Source: Candidatus Aenigmatarchaeota archaeon (GTDB lineage: Archaea; EX4484-52; B79-G9). Taken from it: 13,018 nt of DNA. A program made the position numbers and the translations under genes. The stretch spans positions 1-13,018 of the forward strand of contig JAGLIP010000009.1 of NCBI GenBank assembly GCA_023142905.1, given 5' to 3'. A model generated the notes under the pieces. It was not told where the DNA came from, made no database searches, and saw only the letters and a program-made list of their open reading frames with translations. Of this stretch, positions 1 through 6,221 are shown piece after piece. Numbering within the stretch: the first letter of the stretch is position 1; every line of letters begins with the position of its first letter.

Positions 1-788
1 ATCTAAAAGAAATGGTTGAATGGCCTCTTAAGCAGCCGGAAGCATTCACAAATATGGGTATAAAACCGCCAAAAGGAATCCTTCTTTATGGGGTTCCCGG
101 AACCGGCAAAACACTTCTTGCTAAAGCTGTTGCCAAAGAATCCGAGGCAAATTTTATATCCATAAAAGGACCGGAACTTCTAAGCAAATGGGTTGGAGAG
201 TCTGAGAAGCATGTCCGCGAAATGTTCAAAAAAGCAAAACAAGTAGCACCATGCATAATATTTTTCGATGAGGTTGAATCAATTGCACCGAAACGGGGAA
301 AGTCAGTAACAGAGGTTACTGACCGCGTCTTAACACAACTATTGACTGAACTAGACGGACTTGAAGGATTAGAAGGTGTTGTTATCATCGGCGCCACAAA
401 CAGGCCGGATATAATAGATTCTGCACTTATGCGACCGGGAAGATTTGACCGGCATGTGTATGTTCCAGTCCCTGACAAAGACACACGAAAAAAGATTTTT
501 GAGATACATACCAAAAATATGCCTCTTGCAAAAGATGTAAATCTCTCGGTTATGGTTTCAAAAACAGATAATTATGTTGGCGCGGATATCGAGGCATTGT
601 GCCGCGAGGCCGCAATAAATGCACTTCGTAAAAATATGGAAGCAAAGGAAGTAACGCTAAAAGATTTTGATGTTGCATTCGAAAAAGTGAAGGCGTCCGG
701 TGATAAAAAAGCACAGGATGTTTTCAAAAAAAGGATCGAAGATACAAAAATACAGCCGCCTAAACAGGAATTCGGTTATGTCGGATAA
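1..788 (+). CDS. Cdc48/VAT-type AAA+ ATPase, C-terminal AAA module (5'-truncated by window edge)
   Basis: Partial gene: the frame is open through the left edge (L-K-E precede the first in-window Met at 12), so that Met is internal. Counting from it, the AAA module has Walker A GVPGTGKT (27-34), Walker [10 protein letters not shown] (82-90, D86/E87), sensor 1 N130 in GATNRPD, and two arginine fingers in LMRPGR (R141, R144). A helical lid follows to about residue 230, then a basic tail ending in EFGYVG. The start [11 protein letters not shown] and the spacing of these motifs are typical of the second AAA ring of Cdc48/p97/VAT, an ATP-driven hexamer that unfolds and extracts proteins. Inference: the missing 5' part holds the N domain and first AAA ring, though a single-AAA relative cannot be excluded. 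It is transcribed in the same direction as rpa-radA, but a T-rich tract and a TATA box between them suggest separate transcription units. Confidence 0.9.
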   Translation, partial: LKEMVEWPLKQPEAFTNMGIKPPKGILLYGVPGTGKTLLAKAVAKESEANFISIKGPELLSKWVGESEKHVREMFKKAKQVAPCIIFFDEVESIAPKRGKSVTEVTDRVLTQLLTELDGLEGLEGVVIIGATNRPDIIDSALMRPGRFDRHVYVPVPDKDTRKKIFEIHTKNMPLAKDVNLSVMVSKTDNYVGADIEALCREAAINALRKNMEAKEVTLKDFDVAFEKVKASGDKKAQDVFKKRIEDTKIQPPKQEFGYVG

Positions 789-790
789 CC

Positions 791-809
791 AATTTCTTTC
801 TTTTTCTTA
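791..809 (+). terminator. T-rich tract, probable terminator of the Cdc48 gene
   Basis: Directly after the stop codon comes a run of almost pure T and C (AATTTCTTTCTTTTTCTTA). Archaeal RNA polymerase commonly stops at U-rich tracts without a hairpin, and the next gene has its own TATA box. No stem-loop is seen. Confidence 0.4.
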
Positions 810-830
810 TCGGCACGCAACCACCACTAC

Positions 831-839
831 ATTTAAAAG
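831..839 (+). promoter_or_regulatory. TATA box of the rpa-radA operon
   Basis: ATTTAAAAG is centred 26 bp upstream of the rpa ATG at 861. At the usual archaeal TATA-to-start distance, transcription would begin on or next to the A of the start codon. No Shine-Dalgarno sequence is present before this ATG, which agrees with a leaderless mRNA. Confidence 0.6.
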
Positions 840-860
840 TTGTTGTGATAAAAACTGTTT

Positions 861-1871
861 ATGGTCACAGAAGACGAATTGATAAAAACAATAACAGAAG
901 AAGCGTCAGTAACACGCGAAGAAGTTCTTGAAAAAATAGAAGAAAAAGAAATAGAATATTCTGGTCTTGTATCGCGTATAGGTGCTGTATATATTGTCGG
1001 GCGTGAATTCGGTGTTGAACTTGTAAAACCGACTAGTAAAAACCTTAAAATAAAAAATATAGTATCTGACATGAATTGTGTTGAATTTACAGGAAAGGTT
1101 ATCCATGTTTCTGATGTAAAAGAATTCAAAAACGACAAAGGAGATGGAAAAGTCGCAAGCATAATTCTTGGTGATGAAACAGGCACCATCAGGCTTTCTC
1201 TTTGGAATGAAAAGGCCGATGCTGTTGAAAAGATATCTGTTGGTGATATTTTTGAGGTTCTTGGAGGATACACAAAAAAAGATTATCGTGGAATGCCTGA
1301 AGTCAGATTAAGCAAACTTGGGAACTTAAAAAACCTCGATAATGTGGAAATAACTGTTGCACAAACAAGCACACAAAACCAAAACGGCTACACGCACACA
1401 ACGCTCGATAAAGTAAATGAAAATGATTTTATCAGCATAAAAGCACATATAGTACAAATATTTGAAAGAACCATCATACACTCACTTTGCCCCTCGTGTA
1501 AAAAAAAGATACAAGAAAACAAATGTGAAGTTCACGGCTCTGTTGAGCCGGAAAAATTTCTTGTTGTTTCCGGAGTTATTGATGATGGTTATGGATGTAT
1601 AAACGCTGTTTTTTTCAGGGATGCTGCAGAAGCGGTACTTCAAAAAACAACAGAGGAAATAGAAACCGAAATAAAAGAAAAGGGTGAAAAATCATTTTTT
1701 AGTTCTCTTGATGTTCTTGGCAGCTGGTTTTTGCTAAAGGGTGTTATTAAAAAGAGCAACATATCAGAAATTTTAGAGTTTTCTGTAAAAGAGGCAAAAA
1801 AACCAGATATCATAAACGAGATTAACGAACTTTTGGGTGGATTAAAGGAAAAAGAAACAATTGAAACATAA
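861..1871 (+). CDS. Replication protein A (RPA), zinc-finger-containing ssDNA-binding protein
   Basis: Single-stranded DNA-binding protein of replication, repair and recombination, 336 aa. Residues 1-55 form the small helical N-terminal region common in archaeal RPAs (EELIK-like start, then GLVSRIGAVYIVGREFGVEL). Residues about 73-155 are a first OB fold (FTGKVIHVSD, ILGDETGTIRLSLW, GDIFEVLGGY). Residues about 188-310 are a second OB fold interrupted by a zinc finger with ligands C210, C213, C222 and H225. Archaeal RPAs range from one to several OB folds; this is a short to medium form that probably binds as a monomer or homo-oligomer. It is the first gene of an operon with radA, 12 bp apart. 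The N-terminal ATG is supported by the TATA box 26 bp upstream. The assignment to the RPA family is firm; the paralogue type is not known. Confidence 0.9.
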   Translation: MVTEDELIKTITEEASVTREEVLEKIEEKEIEYSGLVSRIGAVYIVGREFGVELVKPTSKNLKIKNIVSDMNCVEFTGKVIHVSDVKEFKNDKGDGKVASIILGDETGTIRLSLWNEKADAVEKISVGDIFEVLGGYTKKDYRGMPEVRLSKLGNLKNLDNVEITVAQTSTQNQNGYTHTTLDKVNENDFISIKAHIVQIFERTIIHSLCPSCKKKIQENKCEVHGSVEPEKFLVVSGVIDDGYGCINAVFFRDAAEAVLQKTTEEIETEIKEKGEKSFFSSLDVLGSWFLLKGVIKKSNISEILEFSVKEAKKPDIINEINELLGGLKEKETIET

Positions 1872-1873
1872 AA

Positions 1874-1878
1874 GGTGA
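1874..1878 (+). promoter_or_regulatory. Shine-Dalgarno site of radA
   Basis: GGTGA lies 5 nt before the radA ATG, within the 12-bp rpa-radA gap. The same GGTG element recurs at the same distance before four other in-operon starts in this window, so it sets the ribosome-binding standard used here to choose starts. Confidence 0.75.
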
Positions 1879-1883
1879 AATAA

Positions 1884-2825
1884 ATGACAAAAGAAACAAC
1901 AGTAGAAGATTTGCCCGGAGTTGGTCCGAAAACAGCTGAAAAACTTGCAGATTCAGGTTTTGATGACCTTATGTCTATAGCAACTGCCAGCGCTTCAGAA
2001 ATTGCAGCCATTGCAGAAGTTGGCACAGGAACGGCAGCAAAAGTAATCGCAGCTGCGAGAAGCGCGCTTGAGATGGGTTTTGAAACCGGTCTTGCTGCAC
2101 TTGAAAAAAGAGATCTTATCGGAAAAATAACAACCGGCAGTAAAGAAATAGATAATCTTTTAGGTGGTGGGTTTGAAACATCCGCAATAACAGAATGCTA
2201 CGGTGCTTTTGGTTCTTCAAAAACACAGATAGCACATCAATTAGCTGTAAATGTCCAGCTTCCGAAAGAAAACGGTGGGCTTGACGGAACGACACTTTAC
2301 ATTGACACGGAGCACACCTTCCGGCCTGAAAGAATACAACAGATGGCAGAGGCCCTTGGAGTTGACCCCAAAGAAGCTCTTTCAAAAATATTTATCGGCA
2401 AAGCATACAATTCAGACCACCAGATACTCCTTGCAGACAAGGCAAAAGACATAATAAAAGAAAACAATGTAAAACTCATTGTTGTTGACTCACTTATGTC
2501 TCATTTCCGCGCGGATTATATTGGAAGGGGGTCGTTAGCAGACAGGCAGCAAAAATTGAACAAGCACCTGCATACACTTCAAAAACTTGCAGACACATAC
2601 AATGCTTGTGTGTATCTAACAAACCAAGTGATGTCTAAACCAGATATGCTATTTGGAGACCCGACACAGGCTGTTGGCGGCCATGTGCTACACCATGCTG
2701 CAACATTTAGGCTTTACTTAAGAAAAAGTAAAGGGAATAAACGGATTGCAAAGCTTGTGGACTCCCCCAACCTACCCGATGGCGAGGCGGTATACGAAAT
2801 ACATACAGAAGGCGTCAGAGATTAA
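1884..2825 (+). CDS. radA: DNA repair and recombination protein RadA
   Basis: Archaeal RecA/Rad51-family recombinase that forms nucleoprotein filaments on ssDNA and drives strand exchange; 313 aa, close to the usual 310-350. The N-terminal helix-hairpin-helix domain is clear ([13 protein letters not shown], 9-21, to about 60). A linker with the GFETG-type polymerisation motif (about 65-69) leads to the RecA core: Walker A 107-114, [13 protein letters not shown] (138-150), Walker B LIVVDS (198-203), L1 FRADYIGRG (208-216), and L2 near VMSKPD to HVLHHAAT (249-274). The Walker A reads GAFGSSKT, whereas most RadA proteins have GEFGSGKT, so the usual glycine before the catalytic lysine is serine and the glutamate is alanine. 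All other motifs look intact, so the protein is probably active. It is co-transcribed with rpa, whose product it must displace or cooperate with on ssDNA. Confidence 0.96.
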   Translation: MTKETTVEDLPGVGPKTAEKLADSGFDDLMSIATASASEIAAIAEVGTGTAAKVIAAARSALEMGFETGLAALEKRDLIGKITTGSKEIDNLLGGGFETSAITECYGAFGSSKTQIAHQLAVNVQLPKENGGLDGTTLYIDTEHTFRPERIQQMAEALGVDPKEALSKIFIGKAYNSDHQILLADKAKDIIKENNVKLIVVDSLMSHFRADYIGRGSLADRQQKLNKHLHTLQKLADTYNACVYLTNQVMSKPDMLFGDPTQAVGGHVLHHAATFRLYLRKSKGNKRIAKLVDSPNLPDGEAVYEIHTEGVRD

Positions 2826-2880
2826 TTTCTAGCAAGATTATTTAATTTATACTAATCTATAGAAATCAAACAAATATTAA

Positions 2881-2920
2881 AAAAGAAAAAGGCCTTACGG
2901 GCCTTCTTTTTTTATTTTTT
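2881..2920. terminator. Bidirectional hairpin terminator between radA and the PRC-barrel gene
   Basis: A perfect AAGGCC/GGCCTT stem (2889-2894 with 2900-2905) encloses a TTACG loop. On the plus strand it is followed by C and T7-A-T7. On the minus strand the stem is followed by a T-rich run as well. It sits between two convergent genes (radA ending 2825, PRC-barrel ending 2927), so it can end transcription from both sides. Confidence 0.7.
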
Positions 2921-2926
2921 TAGAAT

Positions 2927-3193
2927 TTAAAATATATCTTTCTCAGATACAATAACAAAGTCGCCGACAGATTTTACTGAAGAGAAAGGAACCAAAAAAC
3001 GCCCCATATCATCTGCCTGTAGTTGAATGTCGCTTGTAGCTTTTGTGGGCTCAACTAAAAGAAGATTCATCAGTTCACCTGTATCTGCAATGAAACTAAC
3101 ATCGCCAACAACACCGAACTTGCGACCGGTTTCGTCGCTTATTATTGTTTTTCCCCGTAGATCCCGTCCACGAATTTTTGTTTCTTTTACCAT
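2927..3193 (-). CDS. Small PRC-barrel domain protein
   Basis: An 88-aa single-domain protein. It matches the PRC-barrel pattern: start KETKIRGRDLRGKTIIS, then ETGRKFGVVGDVSFIADTGEL with its conserved G-x-V/G-D-V turn, a middle LLVEP strand, and a final IPxSSVxSVGDxVIV-like strand (VPFSSVKSVGDFVIV). PRC barrels occur in photosynthetic reaction centre H subunits and in RimM; stand-alone archaeal versions are abundant and their role is unresolved, with suggested RNA or division links. The start at 3193 is chosen because GGTG lies 6 nt upstream; GTG at 3202 and ATG at 3199 are in frame but overlap that site. No membrane segment is seen. It may have its own promoter rather than being the last gene of the ATPase-DUF92 operon. 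Confidence 0.82.
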   Translation of the reverse strand: MVKETKIRGRDLRGKTIISDETGRKFGVVGDVSFIADTGELMNLLLVEPTKATSDIQLQADDMGRFLVPFSSVKSVGDFVIVSEKDIF

Positions 3194-3197
3194 AAAC

Positions 3198-3203
3198 ATC
3201 ACC
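3198..3203 (-). promoter_or_regulatory. Shine-Dalgarno site that decides the PRC-barrel start
   Basis: On the minus strand GGTGAT is followed by GTTT and then the ATG at 3193. The spacing from GGTG to ATG is 6 nt, as for radA. It includes the bases of two upstream in-frame candidate starts (3202 and 3199), which argues against those. Confidence 0.65.
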
Positions 3204-3230
3204 TTAATATGTTTAGTTATTAGTGCGAAA

Positions 3231-3240
3231 AATTAATAAA
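3231..3240 (-). promoter_or_regulatory. Possible TATA box for the PRC-barrel gene
   Basis: TTTATTAATT on the minus strand lies in the 64-bp gap after the DUF92 gene. A start about 25 bp downstream (near 3210) would give a short leader containing the GGTG site. The gene could instead be read through from DUF92. Confidence 0.4.
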
Positions 3241-3257
3241 GCTATTTAGAACACCAC

Positions 3258-3947
3258 TTATAAAAACATCAGTAATTTTGCAGTGATTGCTGCTGTGAGT
3301 GTTGCAGTAAAATTAACAGAACCGTTCGTCATCTGTTTCTTATTTTCAAAAACAGCGCCTAAAACACTATCAATCAGGGATCCTAAAACCCCTGCAACAA
3401 AAACAGCTAAAAAAAGTTTAGTCCTATTAACTTCTAAATAAAAACTTGAAGCAAAAAAGAATGCTGCGGCGCCTATAATTGCGGCGCCGATTACTGCCGC
3501 AATAAGGCCCGTAATTGTTATTCCGCCGTTTGTTCCTTTAGGCACTTTTGTTTTTAAGTCTGTAATCATGCGCGGCTGTTCTTTTGAATGCGCGCCAATC
3601 TCAGAGCTTAAAGTGTCTGCAAGTGCTGCTGAAATGCTTCCAAGATACATGTATGGAAAACCAAAAACAGCGCTCATAAACGCAACAAGCCCGTTAGATA
3701 TTACATTATCTAACCCGCGCACCTCATGTTCTTCATCCTTATTTTTATGTAATCTGTGTGTGGCGTAAATAGATACGGCCAAAAATAAAAAAAGAACAAA
3801 CAACCAAACCCCTCCACGAAGATAAAAAATAATGACTCCGAACACAATAGACATTACCGTTGCTGTCGGATCAAGTGCTTTTGAACTTAAAACAATGGTG
3901 GCCACAATTATCACAACAAGAGACAAAACCAACCATTCAAAAAACAT
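3258..3947 (-). CDS. DUF92 family integral membrane protein (TMEM19/VTE6-like)
   Basis: A 229-aa polytopic membrane protein with about six or seven hydrophobic segments (near 1-22, 29-45, 46-64, 88-110, 143-168, 177-200, 211-229). The family signatures are present: RGLDNVISNG (77-86), ADTLSSEIG (110-118), GTNGGIT (138-144) and the late GSLIDSVLGA (189-198) followed by TNGSVNF. The Arabidopsis DUF92 member VTE6 is a phytyl-phosphate kinase, and the family is related to CTP-dependent polyprenol kinases. A role in making isoprenoid diphosphates for archaeal lipid or glycan carriers is therefore an attractive inference, but it is not shown. The ATG is preceded by GGTG at 5 nt and lies 13 bp after the upstream ATPase stop, so the two genes are probably co-transcribed. 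Confidence 0.88.
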   Translation of the reverse strand: MFFEWLVLSLVVIIVATIVLSSKALDPTATVMSIVFGVIIFYLRGGVWLFVLFLFLAVSIYATHRLHKNKDEEHEVRGLDNVISNGLVAFMSAVFGFPYMYLGSISAALADTLSSEIGAHSKEQPRMITDLKTKVPKGTNGGITITGLIAAVIGAAIIGAAAFFFASSFYLEVNRTKLFLAVFVAGVLGSLIDSVLGAVFENKKQMTNGSVNFTATLTAAITAKLLMFL

Positions 3948-3952
3948 AAATA

Positions 3953-3956
3953 CACC
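3953..3956 (-). promoter_or_regulatory. Shine-Dalgarno site of the DUF92 gene
   Basis: GGTG on the minus strand, 5 nt (TATTT) before ATG 3947, in the 13-bp gap after the ATPase gene. It supports translation of DUF92 from a shared mRNA. Confidence 0.65.
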
Positions 3957-3960
3957 AACT

Positions 3961-5031
3961 TCACGCAGTAACCAAAAGGCTTTTTACTTTTGGGGCAAGA
4001 ACATACGCGTATGAGCGCCCCTGCCTTTCACGCACGACAAGGTTTATTGCCTCAAGCCTGCGCAAAATGTTATTTATTGCCCTTAATGCGTGTGCTTTAG
4101 ACTTATAATCTTTTTTGTAATCCAATAAATCAACAACCTCTTTGGGTGTAAGTGCTCCGCGTTTTTCAAGAAAGTCCATTATTGTTTTCTGTTTTTCTGT
4201 CAGAATTTTGAGATTTGTTGTTACTTCATCAATTGTATTTTGAACGGGCTGCTCGTCAAAATAAGACGAATCTATTATTTCTGCGTCTTGTTCCTGTGCC
4301 TTTTTTAAAAGAGAATTGCATAGTTTTAAAACCTCTCTTGGAAAACCACCGGTCCTTTTGTATATTTCACCAACAGCATCCATTGTAAACGGCTCGATGG
4401 ATTTACCGCCAACAGCTTCTATGCGCCGTTTTATTAGCTGAACAACTTCATCTTTTGTAAGTGTGGTAAGTTCTATATCAGCTACAATCCGTTGAGAAAG
4501 TGTCTCTAATGATTTAAGCTGGTTTTCTCTTATTTTTGGGAGGCCGGCAAAAACTATTGTTGCTCCTTCCACTTGATCGGTTATTGTTCTTAACCATTCA
4601 AGCACTGGTGTGTCTGTTTCATGCGCCTCATCAACAAGTATCACTAGTTGTTTTCCTTTTTGCTTTTGTTTTATTTTTTCTGCAAGATTGTATATGTTTG
4701 TGTTGTCTTTTCTCAATGTTAGAAAAATGCGGCTCAAAAATGACTTATTCAGCAGGTTGTCCTTAAATACAACAACTATGTCCTCTTCTTTTGATGGTGG
4801 TTTTGGAAGATATAGGGTGTTATATTTGTCTGATATCCATTTTAAAAGTGTTGTCTTTCCGGCACCAGTTGAGCCTATAAGAAGTATGTGTTTTTGCTTT
4901 TCATCCAGATTAGCTGTAAGTGTGTCTATTTGGTTTTTATATCCTACAAGAAGTGTTGGCCGTATTTCGAGTGTGAATGGATTATGCGCCCACCCATGCT
5001 TTTCAAGCCACTTTTTTGTTGCTTCAGTTAT
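3961..5031 (-). CDS. Orc1/ExeA-like AAA ATPase with C-terminal winged helix; probable AUA start
   Basis: About 356 aa. The frame opens at a stop codon (5055-5053) and contains no ATG, GTG or TTG before Walker A. TTG at 4737 would remove the P-loop and cannot be the true start. An ATA at 5031 lies 5 nt after GGTG and gives a sensible family N-terminus (TEATKKWLEKHGWAHNPFTL, then LLVGYKNQI). Domains: NPF and GY-x-x-Q lead-in typical of ExeA/Orc-like AAA proteins (about 17-35), Walker A GSTGAGKT (53-60), Walker B LVILVDEAH (129-137), sensor-1-like TIVFAGLP (about 158-165), sensor-2-like GGFPREVLKL (about 228-237), and a winged helix (about 275-348) with LTPKEVVDLLDY. Such ATPases resemble Cdc6/Orc1 and MoxR/ExeA proteins; binding DNA through the winged helix is inferred. 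It is not a canonical Cdc6. It heads an operon with DUF92, and two direct repeats lie immediately upstream. The coding frame is certain; the start is probable. Confidence 0.83.
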   Translation of the reverse strand: MTEATKKWLEKHGWAHNPFTLEIRPTLLVGYKNQIDTLTANLDEKQKHILLIGSTGAGKTTLLKWISDKYNTLYLPKPPSKEEDIVVVFKDNLLNKSFLSRIFLTLRKDNTNIYNLAEKIKQKQKGKQLVILVDEAHETDTPVLEWLRTITDQVEGATIVFAGLPKIRENQLKSLETLSQRIVADIELTTLTKDEVVQLIKRRIEAVGGKSIEPFTMDAVGEIYKRTGGFPREVLKLCNSLLKKAQEQDAEIIDSSYFDEQPVQNTIDEVTTNLKILTEKQKTIMDFLEKRGALTPKEVVDLLDYKKDYKSKAHALRAINNILRRLEAINLVVRERQGRSYAYVLAPKVKSLLVTA

Positions 5032-5034
5032 AAA

Positions 5035-5040
5035 ATCACC
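5035..5040 (-). promoter_or_regulatory. Shine-Dalgarno site pointing to a non-canonical AUA start
   Basis: GGTGAT on the minus strand, with GGTG 5 nt before ATA 5031. The same element precedes the starts of radA, PRC-barrel, DUF92 and the OB-fold gene. There is no ATG, GTG or TTG in frame at a suitable distance. Confidence 0.55.
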
Positions 5041-5048
5041 GATCCAGT

Positions 5049-5091
5049 AAAATCATGAAATTTTGGTTCATTTGATGTATTTCAAGCTTTT
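5049..5091. repeat. Direct repeat, copy 1 (43 bp)
   Basis: Begins AAAATCATGAAATTTTGG and ends ATTTCAAGCTTTT. It repeats at 5107-5150 with the same first 18 bases and last 13 bases, three substitutions and one single-base indel in between. Inside each copy TGAAAT and ATTTCA form an inverted pair. Copy 1 overlaps the upstream limit of the ATPase reading frame. Confidence 0.85.
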
Positions 5092-5110
5092 CAACCTTGA
5101 TGGTTGAAAA
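5088..5110. other. Hairpin bridging the two direct repeats
   Basis: TTTTCAACC and GGTTGAAAA form a perfect 9-bp inverted repeat around a TTGAT loop. It starts in the last four bases of repeat copy 1 and ends in the first four bases of copy 2. It has no T-run directly after it on either strand, so it looks more like a protein-binding site or structured leader than a terminator. Confidence 0.7.
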
Positions 5111-5150
5111 TCATGAAATTTTGGTGTATATTGATGGATTTCAAGCTTTT
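5107..5150. repeat. Direct repeat, copy 2 (44 bp)
   Basis: Second copy, offset by 58 bp from the first, with the same 18-base head and 13-base tail. The region between 5053 and 5277 holds the repeats, the hairpin and the thpR promoter, and I see no gene in it. Confidence 0.85.
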
Positions 5151-5196
5151 TAGTTGCTTGGGGTCCTAGGTTATACGCAATTAAAACTCTACAAAC

Positions 5197-5205
5197 TATA
5201 TAAAA
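5197..5205 (+). promoter_or_regulatory. TATA box of the thpR operon
   Basis: TATATAAAA is the best TATA match in the 225-bp ATPase/thpR intergenic region. A start about 25 bp downstream falls near 5226-5230 and gives a leader of about 60 nt before ATG 5290, so this transcript would not be leaderless. Confidence 0.6.
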
Positions 5206-5289
5206 CCAAGAGATAAATTATTGTTATCCTGTTATTTTATAAATGTTGCTTTTTTGGCAGATATTCATATTAACTTCATGCGTGAACTT

Positions 5290-5850
5290 ATGAGATGTTT
5301 TGTTGCTATTGATATAAAAAAAGAACTATTGTGTTTGATAGACTACATACAAAAAGAACTTCGTGAAGTTGATGGGCGCTTTTCTTTTATTTTGCCAGAA
5401 ACCACCCACATAACCCTTAGGTTTCTGGGCGAGACAGATGATAAAACTTTGCGTGAAGTTACAACACAGTTGCGTGAAGTTGTTAAAAAACATCGGCCAT
5501 TTGAATTAAATACAACGAATGTTGGTGTTTTTCAAAGAAATGGTATTGCGCATATAATTTGGTTGGGTGTGGAATTAAAAACAGAATTACAAACCCTTGT
5601 TAAAGACATTTCGAATATAAAACCGGAAGATGTTAGTGTTTTTAATAAGTTCACGCCACACATAACACTTGCCCGTGTGAAGTATGTGAATGATTCTCGT
5701 GAACTTAATAAGACTATTTCCGCTATGGGCAGAATACAAACAAAAAGCATACAGGTCAATGAAATAAAGATAAAAAAAAGCACATTAACACAACAAGGAC
5801 CAATATACGAAGATGTAGAATCATTTAAATTGGGTGGTGAGTTTGCGTGA
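5290..5850 (+). CDS. thpR: RNA 2',3'-cyclic phosphodiesterase / 2'-5' RNA ligase family (ThpR)
   Basis: 186-aa member of the 2H phosphoesterase superfamily. Both catalytic HxTx motifs are present: H40-I-T-L43 in PETTHITLRFLGE and H124-I-T-L127 in FTPHITLARVK. ThpR/LigT proteins open RNA 2',3'-cyclic phosphates to 2'-phosphates and can join tRNA halves by a 2'-5' bond in vitro; the cellular role in archaea is unsettled. The start at 5290 gives the family-typical MRCFVAIDI and the usual length, with GTGA 4 nt upstream. ATG 5278 and TTG 5221 are in frame, but the extra residues they add do not resemble the family. The stop overlaps the GTG of the next gene, so the two are translationally coupled. 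Confidence 0.93.
   Translation: MRCFVAIDIKKELLCLIDYIQKELREVDGRFSFILPETTHITLRFLGETDDKTLREVTTQLREVVKKHRPFELNTTNVGVFQRNGIAHIIWLGVELKTELQTLVKDISNIKPEDVSVFNKFTPHITLARVKYVNDSRELNKTISAMGRIQTKSIQVNEIKIKKSTLTQQGPIYEDVESFKLGGEFA
5836..5840 (+). promoter_or_regulatory. Shine-Dalgarno site inside thpR for the OB-fold gene
   Basis: GGTGA (part of GGTGGTGA, 5833-5840) lies 6 nt before GTG 5847, within the last codons of thpR. It supports the GTG start in the GTGA overlap. Confidence 0.65.
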
Positions 5851-6212
5851 ACAAAATCAATGAACAAACCATAAAAAAATTATGTCTCGTTCTTGCTATT
5901 TTTGGCATACTATTAATTTATATCTCTCAAGCAACACAAAACATAACATCCTATAAAATAAAAGACATTGATGAAACCCTTGTTGGTGAAAAAGTAAAGG
6001 TGTGCGGCATCTTGCGTGAACAAAAAGAAAGTTCTGGTGGCACATATTTTGTAAAACTCTATGACGACAAAAGCATTGATGTTGTCTTTTTTAAAAACAA
6101 TGTGTTCAATATTTATGATTTTGATCTAGGAGATGTCGTGTGTGTAACCGGCAGAATAAAAAAATACAATGGATTTTTAGAGCTTATAGGTGAGGGTGTG
6201 CAACGCGTGTAA
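5847..6212 (+). CDS. Membrane-anchored OB-fold protein
   Basis: A 121-aa protein that starts on GTG in a GTGA overlap with the thpR stop. Residues about 11-27 are one hydrophobic helix (LCLVLAIFGILLIYI), preceded by lysines, so the protein is probably held in the membrane by its N-terminus. Residues about 46-118 form a single OB fold of the tRNA_anti type: GEKVKVCGILREQ, YFVKLYDD, SIDVVFF, DLGDVVCVTGRIKKYNGFLEL. Such folds usually bind nucleic acid but can bind other ligands. With one N-terminal anchor after a short lysine-containing segment, the positive-inside rule does not firmly settle which side the OB domain faces. Coupling to thpR hints at an RNA-related task; this is inference only. 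Confidence 0.8.
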   Translation: MNKINEQTIKKLCLVLAIFGILLIYISQATQNITSYKIKDIDETLVGEKVKVCGILREQKESSGGTYFVKLYDDKSIDVVFFKNNVFNIYDFDLGDVVCVTGRIKKYNGFLELIGEGVQRV

Positions 6213-6220
6213 TTCACGCG
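6204..6220. other. CGCGTG/CACGCG hairpin over the convergent gene ends
   Basis: CGCGTG (6204-6209) and CACGCG (6215-6220) are a perfect 6-bp inverted repeat with a TAATT loop that contains the stop codon of the OB-fold gene. A second CACGCG at 6234-6239 could pair instead. It lies between two converging genes 9 bp apart and may slow or end transcription, though no strong T-run follows. Confidence 0.45.
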
Positions 6221-6221
6221 A

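Noticed and set aside
86..514. 142-aa minus-strand open frame inside the Cdc48 gene
   Set aside because: Antisense to the Walker A and B coding region; low-complexity Ser-rich translation.
3961..5031. Calling the ATPase a canonical Cdc6/Orc1 initiator
   Set aside because: The lead-in and P-loop context fit ExeA/Orc-like ATPases generally; typical Cdc6 signatures are not clear, so a specific name is not justified.
4610..5050. 146-aa plus-strand open frame
   Set aside because: It is antisense to the ATPase P-loop region and is rich in Phe, Ser and Cys, as expected for a shadow frame.
5049..5150. CRISPR-like array
   Set aside because: Only two imperfect copies with a 15-bp gap that is itself palindromic; no spacers of normal length and no cas genes nearby.
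5051..5160. Box C/D small RNA from the TGATG-containing repeats
   Set aside because: TTGATG is near box C, but no matching box D (CTGA) at the right distance is present on either strand.
5221..5289. Longer thpR start at TTG 5221
   Set aside because: It falls at or before the predicted transcription start and adds residues unlike the family; MRCFVAIDI at 5290 is the usual N-terminus.
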